Assembly: GCA_017447805.1 (NCBI GenBank)
Contig: JAFSMR010000006.1
Coordinates: 1 to 50,313, forward strand
From: Kiritimatiellia bacterium
GTDB taxonomy: Bacteria; Verrucomicrobiota; Kiritimatiellia; RFP12; UBA1067
DNA length: 50,313 bases
Direction of reading: 5' to 3'
The notes below the pieces were generated by a model. The model was not told where the DNA came from. It saw nothing but the letters and a program-made list of their open reading frames with translations, and searched no databases. Each line of letters starts with the position of its first letter. The first letter of the stretch is position 1. Shown here piece by piece: positions 40,063 to 48,479 of this stretch. A program made the position numbers and the translations under genes.

Positions 40063-40848
40063 ATGGAATCATTAGTCGATATATTGGCGCGAATCGAAGA
40101 AAAGAAAATTGCCGCGGCGAAAAAAGCCGGCAGAAATCCTGATGATATCGAAATTATCGCAGTTACGAAAACACACGGCGAAGAGGTAGTTCGTGAAGCG
40201 TGGGATGCCGGAATCAGAATCGTGGGCGAGAATAAGGTCCAGGAAGCAATGTGGAAAAAGGAACGCTCCATTTCCGGTCCCGAGTGGCATTTGATTGGCC
40301 ATTTGCAATCCAATAAGGTAAGGCACGCCCTCGAGACATTCGATTTCATCCATTCCGTCGATAGCGTGAAGCTCGCCGATAAGATAAATTCCGTCGCAGA
40401 TATGATTGGCTCAAGACCCCGCATCCTCCTCGAGGTGAATGTATCCGGGGAAAAATCGAAAAGCGGGATGGAACCTAGCGAGGTAGAAGGGGCTGTCAGG
40501 CACATAACGGAAAATTGCGAGCGTATTAGCCTTGAAGGGTTCATGACTATGGCGCCATATTCGGAAAATTCCGAAGATGCGCGGCCGGTATTCAGAAAAT
40601 TGCGCGAGCTTCGCGATAACCTCGAGCGGAAACTGGGGCTTTCGCTGCCGCGTCTGTCGATGGGAATGAGCGGCGACTGGGAAGTAGCCGTGGAAGAAGG
40701 CGCTACATGGGTTCGCTTAGGCACTATTCTTTTCGGAGAAAGGCCGAAGTTAAAGCCTGTCAGGGCGCAAGGCGATGACGACGGCAGCTCGCTTGGAGGA
40801 CTAGATTCTTATTCTGGAGAGGGCGCGACCGTAAAAATACTGGATTAG
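40063..40848 (+). CDS. yggS: YggS/PLPBP family PLP-homeostasis protein
   Basis: A PLP-binding protein involved in vitamin B6 and amino-acid homeostasis. The 261-residue product has the TIM-barrel motifs of the family: AVTKTH (PLP-binding Lys), VGENKVQEA, WHLIGHLQSNKV, FIHSVDS, LEVNVSGEKSKSG and SMGMSGDWEVAVEEGATWVRLGT. The last ~25 residues (after GERPKLK) are an extra Gly/Ser-rich tail. It is probably co-transcribed with the upstream barrel gene. Confidence 0.94.
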   Translation: MESLVDILARIEEKKIAAAKKAGRNPDDIEIIAVTKTHGEEVVREAWDAGIRIVGENKVQEAMWKKERSISGPEWHLIGHLQSNKVRHALETFDFIHSVDSVKLADKINSVADMIGSRPRILLEVNVSGEKSKSGMEPSEVEGAVRHITENCERISLEGFMTMAPYSENSEDARPVFRKLRELRDNLERKLGLSLPRLSMGMSGDWEVAVEEGATWVRLGTILFGERPKLKPVRAQGDDDGSSLGGLDSYSGEGATVKILD

Positions 40849-40853
40849 CGGTA

Positions 40854-40882
40854 TAGACGATAGCGGCAAAATTTGTTAAAAT
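40854..40882 (+). promoter_or_regulatory. promoter for the VWA protein
   Basis: -35 TAGACG (40854-40859), 17-base spacer, -10 TAAAAT (40877-40882) preceded by TGT. The ATG follows after 24 bases without a clear Shine-Dalgarno. Confidence 0.6.
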
Positions 40883-40906
40883 ATCCGTCAAAATTCTAGT
40901 TAGATT

Positions 40907-41914
40907 ATGAGATTTCAGTATCCAGCAATGTTGATTTTGGTCGTGATCATCCCGATCGCGGCGTTTTGCTGGACCTTTCTCAGGGCTAGACGCGAAAAGG
41001 CGCTGCGGCGTTTGACGATGAAAATTCCATCCAGCGGCGCGGTCGGGTTGCAGATCGTGCTCGTCTCGCTGGGGCTGGCGCTTTCGCTATTTGCCGCGGC
41101 GCGTCCGCAATGGGGGCATAGCTGGGAGCATTTTATTTCGCGTAGCCGCAATATCGTAGTCGCGATCGATGTTTCGCGCTCGATGCTCGCTGAAGACGTG
41201 CATCCCAACAGGCTTGCCAGAGTAAAGGCGGATGTCGCCGATTTGCTCGATTCCTTCGGTTCGTCGAATCGTTGCGCGCTTGTCGCGTTTCGCCGGACGG
41301 GCGTTGCGATTTCTCCGCTTACCTACGACCACGCGTTTTTGAGGACGGCGCTAGAATCGCTAACGCCGGAATCCGCGCCGCAAGGCGAGACCGATCTCGG
41401 AAGCGCGATAAGGGAATGCCTGAATATTCTCGACCCTGCGAAAGACGAGCATAACGAAATAATCTTGATTTCGGATGGCGGAGATTTGCGCGGCGATGCC
41501 TTGGAAAGCGCGAGAATCGCAAAAGAGCGCGGAATCGCGATTTATACCGTCGGCATAGGCGACCCTGTCCGCGGCGCGACGATTCCCCTCGCCGGCGGCG
41601 GCGTGCAGATGCATGAAGGCAAGCCGGTCGTAGTAAAACTCGAAGAAGATACCCTGAGGGCGATATCGAAAGAAAGCGGCGGCGCGTATGTTCCCCTTGC
41701 GACATTGAGTACTGCCGAAACAACCCTCGGCGCAATCTATTCGAGGTTTTTGAGAAAAGTAGAAATGGAAGAGCGAAACGAAAAGGAGCTTCGCCTCGCC
41801 GAGCGTTATCAAATTTTTCTCGTGCCGGGGCTTGCTCTTCTTATTGCAGGCGCGGCGCTTTCGAAAGGAAGATTCGCAAGCCTCAAGGCGAGCGAAATAA
41901 AGCAAAAAACATAA
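40907..41914 (+). CDS. BatA/BatB-like VWA-domain membrane protein
   Basis: A 335-residue protein with two N-terminal membrane helices (about 8-25 and 45-65) and one near the C-terminus (about 300-320). The von Willebrand A domain between them (about 82-275) keeps the MIDAS metal site: D88-V-S-R-S92, a later Thr (GETDLG) and SDGGD. This matches BatA/BatB proteins of the aerotolerance (Bat) operon of Bacteroidetes and PVC bacteria. The other bat genes (MoxR ATPase, DUF58) are not in the window. Function unproven. Confidence 0.85.
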   Translation: MRFQYPAMLILVVIIPIAAFCWTFLRARREKALRRLTMKIPSSGAVGLQIVLVSLGLALSLFAAARPQWGHSWEHFISRSRNIVVAIDVSRSMLAEDVHPNRLARVKADVADLLDSFGSSNRCALVAFRRTGVAISPLTYDHAFLRTALESLTPESAPQGETDLGSAIRECLNILDPAKDEHNEIILISDGGDLRGDALESARIAKERGIAIYTVGIGDPVRGATIPLAGGGVQMHEGKPVVVKLEEDTLRAISKESGGAYVPLATLSTAETTLGAIYSRFLRKVEMEERNEKELRLAERYQIFLVPGLALLIAGAALSKGRFASLKASEIKQKT

Positions 41915-41967
41915 CGTCGATAATTTTAATTCAAATCAAATCTAATCTAAATACAAGGAACAAAACG

Positions 41968-42186
41968 ATGGAAGAAAAAATCAAGGCGAAACTTGAAGAA
42001 CTGCGCGGCGGCCTGCAGGCCGATGGCGGTGATATGGAACTTGTGAAAATCGATGGTAAAGTAGTATACCTGAAACTCGTGGGGCATTGCGGGTCGTGTC
42101 CTTTCGCAATGATGACCCTCAAGCAGGGAATCGAAATCGCCTTGCAGGAAATCGACCCCGAGATAACAGTGGAAAGAGTAATGTAA
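41968..42186 (+). CDS. NifU-like iron-sulfur scaffold domain protein
   Basis: A 72-residue protein consisting only of the NifU C-terminal (Nfu) domain: LQADGGDMELV followed by GHCGSCPFAMMTL, with the two Cys that hold a transient [4Fe-4S] cluster. It likely delivers iron-sulfur clusters. Its TAA stop shares one base with the iorB ATG (TAATG). An AAGGA site precedes the ATG. Confidence 0.92.
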   Translation: MEEKIKAKLEELRGGLQADGGDMELVKIDGKVVYLKLVGHCGSCPFAMMTLKQGIEIALQEIDPEITVERVM

Positions 42187-42785
42187 TGAAAACTTTCAAT
42201 GTATCGCTCGTTGGCGTAGGCGGCCAGGGAACGCTCGTTACTTCTGATCTTTTGGCTAAAACAGCCGCCAGGGCCGGTTTCGACGTGAAGAAAAGCGAAA
42301 TTCACGGTATGGCGCAGCGTGGCGGCAGCGTAATCAGCCAGGTTCGCTTTGGCGATGAAGTCGCTTCGCCCATTATCCAAGAGGGCACAAGCGATATTCT
42401 CGTTTCGTTCGACAAGCTCGAAGCTATTCGCTGGGCGCATTTGCTTTCGCCTTCCGGCAAGGCGGTAGTCGCCAATACTTATCTTGTTCCGGTTACTGTT
42501 TCTTCTGGCCAGCAGGCAGGGCTCGACGACCTCGACGGCAAACTGAAAGCGACTATCCCGAATGTCGTCTTGGTCGATGCCGCCCGCATCGCAAGCGAAG
42601 AAATCGGCAACGAGAGAACGATGAATATGGTTTTAGCCGGCGCGCTTTCGCTCTTTACCCCGTTTAGCCCAGATGATTGGAAAGCTTCGATGAAAGAAAG
42701 CTTCACCGGTTCCAAGGCGAAACTTCTCGATTTGAACATGAAGGCTTTCGATTTAGGAAGAATCGAATGCGAAAAGGCGAATTGA
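42186..42785 (+). CDS. iorB: indolepyruvate ferredoxin oxidoreductase beta subunit
   Basis: The gamma-domain subunit of 2-oxoacid:ferredoxin oxidoreductases of the IOR type, which oxidise aryl pyruvates to aryl-CoA. The 199 residues contain LVGVGGQGTLVTSDLLAK, EIHGMAQRGGSVISQVRFG and SFDKLEAIRW. The partner alpha subunit iorA, which carries TPP and iron-sulfur clusters, is not upstream as usual; a NifU-like gene occupies that place. paaK follows after 22 bases, a common partner of ior genes in anaerobes. Confidence 0.9.
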   Translation: MKTFNVSLVGVGGQGTLVTSDLLAKTAARAGFDVKKSEIHGMAQRGGSVISQVRFGDEVASPIIQEGTSDILVSFDKLEAIRWAHLLSPSGKAVVANTYLVPVTVSSGQQAGLDDLDGKLKATIPNVVLVDAARIASEEIGNERTMNMVLAGALSLFTPFSPDDWKASMKESFTGSKAKLLDLNMKAFDLGRIECEKAN

Positions 42786-42807
42786 TTTAGAGGAAGGATT
42801 AAGAATC

Positions 42808-44079
42808 ATGAGTTGCTGGAATAGAGAAATGGAAACTCTCCCGCGCGAAGAGTTGGAAAAACTTCAGCTCAAGGGCTTGATAAAAACTCTGAATCGGGTA
42901 TGGCCGAACGATTTTTATTCTAGCCGCCTGAAGGCTGCCGGAATAGCTTCGCCGGAAGATATCAAAAGCCTCGCAGACCTCGAAAGACTTCCGTTTTTGA
43001 CGAAGGAAGATTTTCGAGAGGCGTATCCTCTGAAGATGAGCTGCGTTCCGCGCCACGATTTGAGAGAGTTCCACATGTCCAGCGGCTCTACCGGCACGCC
43101 CGTCGTCATGGCCTATACGAAAGGCGATCTCAACCAGTGGGCAGAGTGCATGGCCAGATGCTTTTCGATGGCTGGCCTCGAGGCGGGGGATGCCTTCCAG
43201 ATCATGCCGACCTTTGGTCTTTTCAACGGCGGATTCGGCTGCTATCACGGCTGCCGCAAAGCAGGACTCTTTTGCGTCCCGGCCTCTAGCGGCAACACCG
43301 AGCGGCAGATCAAGCTAATGAGAGATTTCAAGGTCAAAGGTTTTTGCTCGGTCGTTTCTTATGTGCCGCGAATCATCGAAAAGCTCGATGCCGAAACTTC
43401 CGGCACGCGCGATATCCCATCGCTGAAAGTCGGCATTTTCGGCTCCGAGACTTTTTCGGACGAAATGCGCCGCAGAATAGAATCGCGCCTCGGCATAGAA
43501 TGTTTCGATATCTACGGCATGACCGAAACAGGCGGCATCGGGACGACCGGTCAAGATTGCCGCGCGCATTGCGGAATTCATGTTTGGGATGATCATTACA
43601 TTACTGAAATCGTAGATCCAGTAACCGGCAAACCTGTCGCGGATGGCGAGTACGGCGAAGTAGTATTTACTTCGTTGACCCGCGAAGCAATGCCGATTAT
43701 CCGCTATCGCACCCATGATATTTCGCGTATCGTCAGCCGCGAAAAATGCGAATGCGGCAGAACGCATATTCGCATCGATCGCATTACAGGCAGAACAGAT
43801 GATATGCTCATCGTAAAAGGCGTCAATTTCTATCCACGCCAAGTCGAGCAGGCGCTTATGGAAATTCCCGGCGTCAAGGATGAATTCCAAATTATTCTCG
43901 AAGAGCACGATGGAATGACCGATGTGACGATCAATGTAGAAGCCGAGCAAGGCGTAACCGGGCATACTGTAGCCAAGCATTTGCGTGAAAGGCTGGGATT
44001 CTTGCCCAAGGGCGATGTATTCCCGATCGGATCGCTGCCAAGAACCGAAGGCAAAGCGAAAAGGGTAATTCGCCGTTAG
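42808..44079 (+). CDS. paaK: phenylacetate-CoA ligase
   Basis: An ANL-superfamily enzyme that interconverts aryl acids and aryl-CoA with ATP/AMP; with IOR it can make ATP or aryl acids from aromatic amino acids. The 423-residue product has HMSSGSTGTPVVM (ATP loop), IYGMTETGG, RYRTHDISR, CECGRTH and the C-terminal GRTDDMLIVKGVNFYP plus the catalytic Lys near GKAKRV. The stop codon overlaps the convergent nadA stop by 4 bases. Confidence 0.92.
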   Translation: MSCWNREMETLPREELEKLQLKGLIKTLNRVWPNDFYSSRLKAAGIASPEDIKSLADLERLPFLTKEDFREAYPLKMSCVPRHDLREFHMSSGSTGTPVVMAYTKGDLNQWAECMARCFSMAGLEAGDAFQIMPTFGLFNGGFGCYHGCRKAGLFCVPASSGNTERQIKLMRDFKVKGFCSVVSYVPRIIEKLDAETSGTRDIPSLKVGIFGSETFSDEMRRRIESRLGIECFDIYGMTETGGIGTTGQDCRAHCGIHVWDDHYITEIVDPVTGKPVADGEYGEVVFTSLTREAMPIIRYRTHDISRIVSREKCECGRTHIRIDRITGRTDDMLIVKGVNFYPRQVEQALMEIPGVKDEFQIILEEHDGMTDVTINVEAEQGVTGHTVAKHLRERLGFLPKGDVFPIGSLPRTEGKAKRVIRR

Positions 44080-44978
44080 GCGATCGCGAGCATCGCGTCA
44101 ATCGCACGCTTGGCGCGAACTTGAATTTCTTCAGGGACGATTACCCGCTCGCGCATTTCGGCAAGGCTCTCGCGAAGACTCGCGAGAGTCGTCTTTTTCA
44201 TGTTGGGGCAAATCAAAGTATCGGTGACCGGATAGAAATTCTTGCCGGGGTTTTCTTTTCTCAGGCGATGGAGAATTCCGACCTCCGTGCCGACGATAAA
44301 ATCTTTTGCCGAAGAATTTCGCGCGAACGCGCACATTCCGCCCGTAGAAAGACGCTCATCCGCCGCATCACGGACATCCTTGGCGCATTCCGGGTGAACC
44401 ATGACGATTGCGCCGGGGTGCAAGCGCCGGGCTTCTTCGATTTTCGCGGCCGTAAGATGGGCGTGAGTTGGGCAATAGCCGGGCCAAAGATTGTATTTCC
44501 GATTTAGCTTGCCTGCAATATGGCCGCCCAAGTGCTGGTCTGGGACGAAGATTATTTCGTCCTTCGGCGAAAAAGTCTTCATCACGGCCTCGGCATTGCC
44601 GCTAGTTACGCACATATCGCACTCAGCCTTTACTTCGGCAGTGGAATTGACGTAGCATACGGCTTTCGCGCCGGGTTTCTTCGCCTTGAATTCCCTAAGC
44701 TGGGCGGCTGTTATCATATCCGCCATTGGACACCCTGCATCAGGGTTCGGTATTAGCACGATCTTGGAAGGGTTGAGAATCGCGGCAGTTTCGGCCATGA
44801 AGTACACGCCGCAAAATACTATTACATCCGCCTCGACCTGAGTAGCTTTCCTCGCCAATTCCAACGAGTCGCCTGTAAAATCGGCGATTTCCTGAATTTC
44901 GCCACGCTGATAATTGTGGGCGAGAATTACCGCATTACGCTTGCGCTTGAGTTCGTTGATTTCTTCTTCAATCGTCAT
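44076..44978 (-). CDS. nadA: quinolinate synthase
   Basis: Condenses iminoaspartate and dihydroxyacetone phosphate to quinolinate for NAD synthesis, using a [4Fe-4S] cluster. The 300-residue product (MTIEEEINEL start) has AHNYQ, FCGVYFMAETA, a CDMCVTSGNAEAV block, VHPECAKDV, and CPNMKKTTL; three Cys in these blocks bind the cluster. The longer frame to 45050 is rejected because the promoter lies inside it. Only 7 bases separate the -10 from the ATG. nadB and nadC are not in the window. Confidence 0.94.
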   Translation of the reverse strand: MTIEEEINELKRKRNAVILAHNYQRGEIQEIADFTGDSLELARKATQVEADVIVFCGVYFMAETAAILNPSKIVLIPNPDAGCPMADMITAAQLREFKAKKPGAKAVCYVNSTAEVKAECDMCVTSGNAEAVMKTFSPKDEIIFVPDQHLGGHIAGKLNRKYNLWPGYCPTHAHLTAAKIEEARRLHPGAIVMVHPECAKDVRDAADERLSTGGMCAFARNSSAKDFIVGTEVGILHRLRKENPGKNFYPVTDTLICPNMKKTTLASLRESLAEMRERVIVPEEIQVRAKRAIDAMLAIA

Positions 44979-44985
44979 GCCGTAA

Positions 44986-45014
44986 ATTATACCATTTTTC
45001 TTGGCCCGATGCAA
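44986..45014 (-). promoter_or_regulatory. promoter for nadA
   Basis: On the minus strand: -35 TTGCAT (45009-45014), 17-base spacer, -10 TATAAT (44986-44991) preceded by TGG. It predicts a transcript that starts at or within a base or two of the ATG at 44978. Confidence 0.75.
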
Positions 45015-45050
45015 GGGGGTAGGGTGGTGGGGGTTTTTTAGCGTTCCCAC

Positions 45051-45079
45051 TAGTCAGAAAGTCAAAAAAATGCTATAAT
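45051..45079 (+). promoter_or_regulatory. promoter for galM
   Basis: -35 TAGTCA (45051-45056), 17-base spacer, -10 TATAAT (45074-45079) preceded by TGC. An ATG overlapping the end of the -10 is therefore not the galM start. Confidence 0.7.
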
Positions 45080-45109
45080 ATGGCGCATAATTCATACGGA
45101 GGAAAGATA

Positions 45110-46189
45110 ATGGCGCAAGCATCATATGAAGTTAGCGATTTTGGTGTTACAAAATATGGCGAAAAAGCCCAAAAATTTACACTTAAAGGGGCTGGTGGCG
45201 TAGTGCTGGAAGTCAGCGACTACGGCGGCAAGGTTGTTCGCCTGTTTACGCCAGACCGCGATGGCAAGATGAAAGATGTGGTAGTCGGCGGCGACGATCC
45301 TTCGTTTTGGGATTCCGGCGACCCCTACTGGGGGTGCATCATCGGGCGCGTCGGCAACAGAATCGCCAATGGCAAATTTTCGCTCAATGGCAAGGAATAT
45401 ACTCTTGCGCAGAATAATTTCCCGAGTGGAATCGGCTGTTCGCTTCACGGCGGCAAGAGGGGGTGGGATGCGTATGTCTGGAGCGCCAAGCCTTTTGTCG
45501 ATGGCGATGATGTCGGCGTGGAATTCAGCCGCGTTTCGCCGGATGGCGAAGAAAACTATCCCGGAACGGTTATCGTTAAAGTCACTTATACTTTAACGAA
45601 AGATAACGTCTGGCGCGTCGATTATGAAGCGCAGAGCGATGCGGATACGCCGATCAACATGACCCAGCATGTATATTTCAATTTCAAGGGTGAAGCCGGT
45701 GGAACAATCGAAGACCACATCATGACGATTGCCGCTTCCAACGTTACGCCTACCGACCCCGGGCAAATCCCGACCGGCGAAATCAGGAGCGTTGAAGGAA
45801 CACCGTTCGATTTCCGCAATGGAATGAGAATTGGCGAGAGAATCAACGAACCCGACGAGCAGCTTGAAATCGGCAAGGGCTATGATCACAACTGGGTGCT
45901 TGATAAAGGTGATAAGGAGCTTGGCTTTGCCGCGAAGGTAACATGTCCTTTGAACGGACGCGAAGTCGAGGTTTGGACGACCGAGCCGTGTTTGCAGGTA
46001 TATACGGCCAACTGGGCCAGCTACGACCAAAAGGCGAAGGGCGGCGAACACCTTTCGTTCAGATGCGGCGTTGCGCTCGAGACTCAGCACGCGCCCGATT
46101 CGCCGAACAAGCCCCAGTTCCCGAGCATTATCGTAAAGGCTGGCGATATGTATCGCTCGACGACGGAATTCCGTTTTCAGGCGCGTTAA
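45110..46189 (+). CDS. galM: aldose 1-epimerase (galactose mutarotase)
   Basis: Interconverts alpha and beta anomers of galactose and glucose, feeding galactokinase. The 359-residue product starts at ATG 45110, which has a GGAGGA site and lies beyond the promoter. Family residues are visible: GRVGNRIANGKF, LHGGKRGWD, NMTQHVYFNF (catalytic His region), YDHNWVL and ALETQHAPDSPN (catalytic Glu). No signal peptide, so cytoplasmic. galK lies ~38 kb away. scpB follows after 5 bases. Confidence 0.93.
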   Translation: MAQASYEVSDFGVTKYGEKAQKFTLKGAGGVVLEVSDYGGKVVRLFTPDRDGKMKDVVVGGDDPSFWDSGDPYWGCIIGRVGNRIANGKFSLNGKEYTLAQNNFPSGIGCSLHGGKRGWDAYVWSAKPFVDGDDVGVEFSRVSPDGEENYPGTVIVKVTYTLTKDNVWRVDYEAQSDADTPINMTQHVYFNFKGEAGGTIEDHIMTIAASNVTPTDPGQIPTGEIRSVEGTPFDFRNGMRIGERINEPDEQLEIGKGYDHNWVLDKGDKELGFAAKVTCPLNGREVEVWTTEPCLQVYTANWASYDQKAKGGEHLSFRCGVALETQHAPDSPNKPQFPSIIVKAGDMYRSTTEFRFQAR

Positions 46190-46194
46190 GATAG

Positions 46195-47082
46195 ATGTCG
46201 GATGAATCCAGAATACCGCTTCCGAGAAGCCTGCAAGAAATCGTAGGCGCGCTTCTCTTCGCGAGCGAAACGCCACTGACGGCTGGCGAATTGCGCGATG
46301 CCGTCAGGGCTGTAGAGCCGGAGCCCGGCGAGGATGAGGAGGTCGCGCAAGTCTATCGCACCGCTACCGGGCGCGAGGTCGATGCGGCGCTCAAGGGGCT
46401 GGAGAAAGCCCTAAATGTAGCCAATTGCGGCTTTTCGCTCGTTTGCACCGGTGGGACGTACCGGCTTCAGACGGTGCCTAGTTGCGGCAGATATGTTCGC
46501 GCGATGCTGAAGCTCGATAGACCTTCACGCCTAGGAAGAGCTTCGCTAGAGACGCTCGCGATTATCGCATACCGTCAGCCGATTACGAAAGGCGAGGTCG
46601 AAGAAATCCGCGGCGTCGATGTATCTGGCAATATAAAGACGCTTATGGATTTGCAGCTCATACGACTCGTCGGCAAATCGGAGCTGCCGGGGCATCCTTT
46701 CCTATATGGCACTACCTCCTTATTCCTCGAGCACTTCGGGCTCGCTTCGTTGCAGCAATTGAACGAACTCGACCCGACCTTGCAAAGGTCGAATCCTCGC
46801 GAAAAGGCGGCTAGCTACAGAAAGCCCGTGAAGCAAACGGAATTGGAGCTTGCGGCGAAGGAAGAAGCGGCTGAAAAAGAAGCCGACGAGAAGGCCGCGC
46901 AGGAGAAGCAAGAGGAAGAAATTGCAAAGGCGGAAAAAGCTAATGCCCCGCAAAGCGAGGCTGATGAAGAAGAAAAAACACAAGACCTTTTTATCGTAGA
47001 TGAAGAAGAGGACGAATTTGACGAAGAAGACGAGGAAGACGAGTTTGATGAGGAAGACGAGGAAGAAGATGAAGAAGAGTAG
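46195..47082 (+). CDS. scpB: segregation and condensation protein B
   Basis: The kleisin-partner subunit of the SMC-ScpAB complex that compacts chromosomes. The winged-helix core (about 10-195) has LQEIVGALLFASETPLT, RASLETLAIIAYRQPITK and a VGKSELPGHPFLYGTT block. The last ~90 residues are an unusual tail: Glu/Lys/Ala-rich helix, then almost only Asp and Glu. It is about 295 residues, longer than typical ScpB (~190-200) because of that tail. The next gene starts inside the acidic tail, overlapping 14 bases. scpA and smc are not in the window. Confidence 0.93.
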   Translation: MSDESRIPLPRSLQEIVGALLFASETPLTAGELRDAVRAVEPEPGEDEEVAQVYRTATGREVDAALKGLEKALNVANCGFSLVCTGGTYRLQTVPSCGRYVRAMLKLDRPSRLGRASLETLAIIAYRQPITKGEVEEIRGVDVSGNIKTLMDLQLIRLVGKSELPGHPFLYGTTSLFLEHFGLASLQQLNELDPTLQRSNPREKAASYRKPVKQTELELAAKEEAAEKEADEKAAQEKQEEEIAKAEKANAPQSEADEEEKTQDLFIVDEEEDEFDEEDEEDEFDEEDEEEDEEE

Positions 47083-48211
47083 TTTATTGTTGGCGGCGTT
47101 AGTAGTTTCTTGCTGCGCATTCGGCGATATGCGCGAAGAAAGAAAGTCAGCGGCATATCAAGCCGCAATGACCGATTATTCCGCAGGAAGACTGGATGCC
47201 GCAATTGCCGGATTCGAGAAGCTGTTGAAAACGGAAGGCGATAATGCCAGCGCGAGATTTCAGCTCGCTTGCCTATTGCAAGATTATCGGCGCGATTGGA
47301 TCGGCGCGATTTGCAATTATCGCGAATATTTGCGGCTTGAACCCAAGAGCGATAAAGCGGCGCTTGGGCAAGAGCGCATTGCCCTTTGCGAGAAGGAACT
47401 TGCGAAAGAATTGGCCGCGAAATATGGAATCAGCGGCGAGGCGGCGTCGCTAGAGAGTGAAAGAATCCGCAAAGAACTGGATGAATCGGAGCGTAAAATC
47501 AATGAAAGCCTAAAGGCATTGGAAGAAGCCGAGCTCAGGATGACAAGGCTAGAGCAGGAAAACAAGCGCCTCAGGCGTCAGCTCACGAGGATGGATTTCG
47601 GTCATGCCGACAAGACTAAAGAATATGAAGAAGAGAAAGCTCGCTCGATAAGCGTAAACGATCTCTTGGGCGGCGATGAAGATGAACCGATCTCATTGCC
47701 TGAGGGCGTAAAAGAAGATGAAGATGGCGCGCAAAGCGCATCGGCCATACCTAAAGCGAATATAGAAGACGATTCCGAAGACAAGGCGAATAAAATCGTA
47801 ATCAATCCGTCTGCCGCGGAGGAAGAAGATTCGTCTGGTCCGAAATCGAAGATTTCCCGGGCCGCCTACATAGAAGAAGATGACGACACGAGCTCTCTCA
47901 GGGCGGGCTTGGCGGCCGCAAAGGAAATTGTAGAGGAAGATGAGTCGGGCCCGGTGCTTTTCGAAGGCGAGGAGCGCAAACCGGCAGAGACCAAGCTTTC
48001 TGAATTCGTGCAAAGCCAGCAACCCAAAGCGCCGGAGAGGCCCTCCTCTAGACCGAAGACCTATGTAGTCCAAGAAGGCGATACCCTATACGCAATCGCG
48101 CTGAAATTCTATGGTCGCAAGGGGGAGTGGAAGACGATTCGCGATGCGAACAAGGCGACGATTTCTACAGATGGCCGCGTAAGGGCGGGCGAGACGATAA
48201 TTTTACCATGA
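47069..48211 (+). CDS. exported TPR/coiled-coil/LysM protein
   Basis: A 380-residue protein starting at ATG 47069; the longer frame runs through scpB. The signal peptide is about 1-20 (LLAALVVSCCAFG). Residues ~30-110 resemble tetratricopeptide repeats (DYSAGRLDAAIAGFEKLL, RFQLACLLQDY). A coiled coil covers ~135-185 (SERKINESLKALEEAELRM), then a long acidic linker. The C-terminal LysM domain (~330-380; VVQEGDTLYAIALKFYG) binds peptidoglycan. It is similar in plan to periplasmic scaffolds; the function is not known. The stop overlaps the next start (ATGA). Confidence 0.82.
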   Translation: MKKSSLLLAALVVSCCAFGDMREERKSAAYQAAMTDYSAGRLDAAIAGFEKLLKTEGDNASARFQLACLLQDYRRDWIGAICNYREYLRLEPKSDKAALGQERIALCEKELAKELAAKYGISGEAASLESERIRKELDESERKINESLKALEEAELRMTRLEQENKRLRRQLTRMDFGHADKTKEYEEEKARSISVNDLLGGDEDEPISLPEGVKEDEDGAQSASAIPKANIEDDSEDKANKIVINPSAAEEEDSSGPKSKISRAAYIEEDDDTSSLRAGLAAAKEIVEEDESGPVLFEGEERKPAETKLSEFVQSQQPKAPERPSSRPKTYVVQEGDTLYAIALKFYGRKGEWKTIRDANKATISTDGRVRAGETIILP

Positions 48212-48447
48212 GCGGCGAAAGGACCATATTCACTGAAACTGTAGGATCGATTCATTCCTACACGCGTTCGCGCGCGCCGTGGAAATTGGAAACTTACAAC
48301 AAAAAGCTATTCCACTATCTATCGGGCGGCGGAATTTCTTCGCTCGGCCGCACTATCAAGCAAGAAGAGGCGGATATCAAACGCGATAAATTTCTCGCCT
48401 ATTGCGCGGCGATTGGAGTAGTGTTGTTGGTATTTTGGTTCGTTTAA
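48208..48447 (+). CDS. small protein with C-terminal membrane helix
   Basis: A 79-residue protein with a polar N-terminal part (about 1-57, basic and aromatic) and one hydrophobic C-terminal helix (about 62-79, AIGVVLLVFWFV). A tail-anchored inner-membrane protein is likely. The ATG overlaps the stop of the LysM gene. No family is recognised. Its position between two LysM genes suggests an envelope role. Confidence 0.65.
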   Translation: MSGERTIFTETVGSIHSYTRSRAPWKLETYNKKLFHYLSGGGISSLGRTIKQEEADIKRDKFLAYCAAIGVVLLVFWFV

Positions 48448-48479
48448 AACAAGGCAATTTAATTTTTGGAAGGAATAAA

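Noticed and set aside
44979..45050. Longer nadA start at 45050
   Set aside because: The nadA promoter lies inside that extension, and the extra residues match nothing in quinolinate synthases.
44979..45109. Riboswitch upstream of nadA or galM
   Set aside because: The nadA leader is predicted to be essentially zero bases and the galM leader about 25 bases, too short for a riboswitch.
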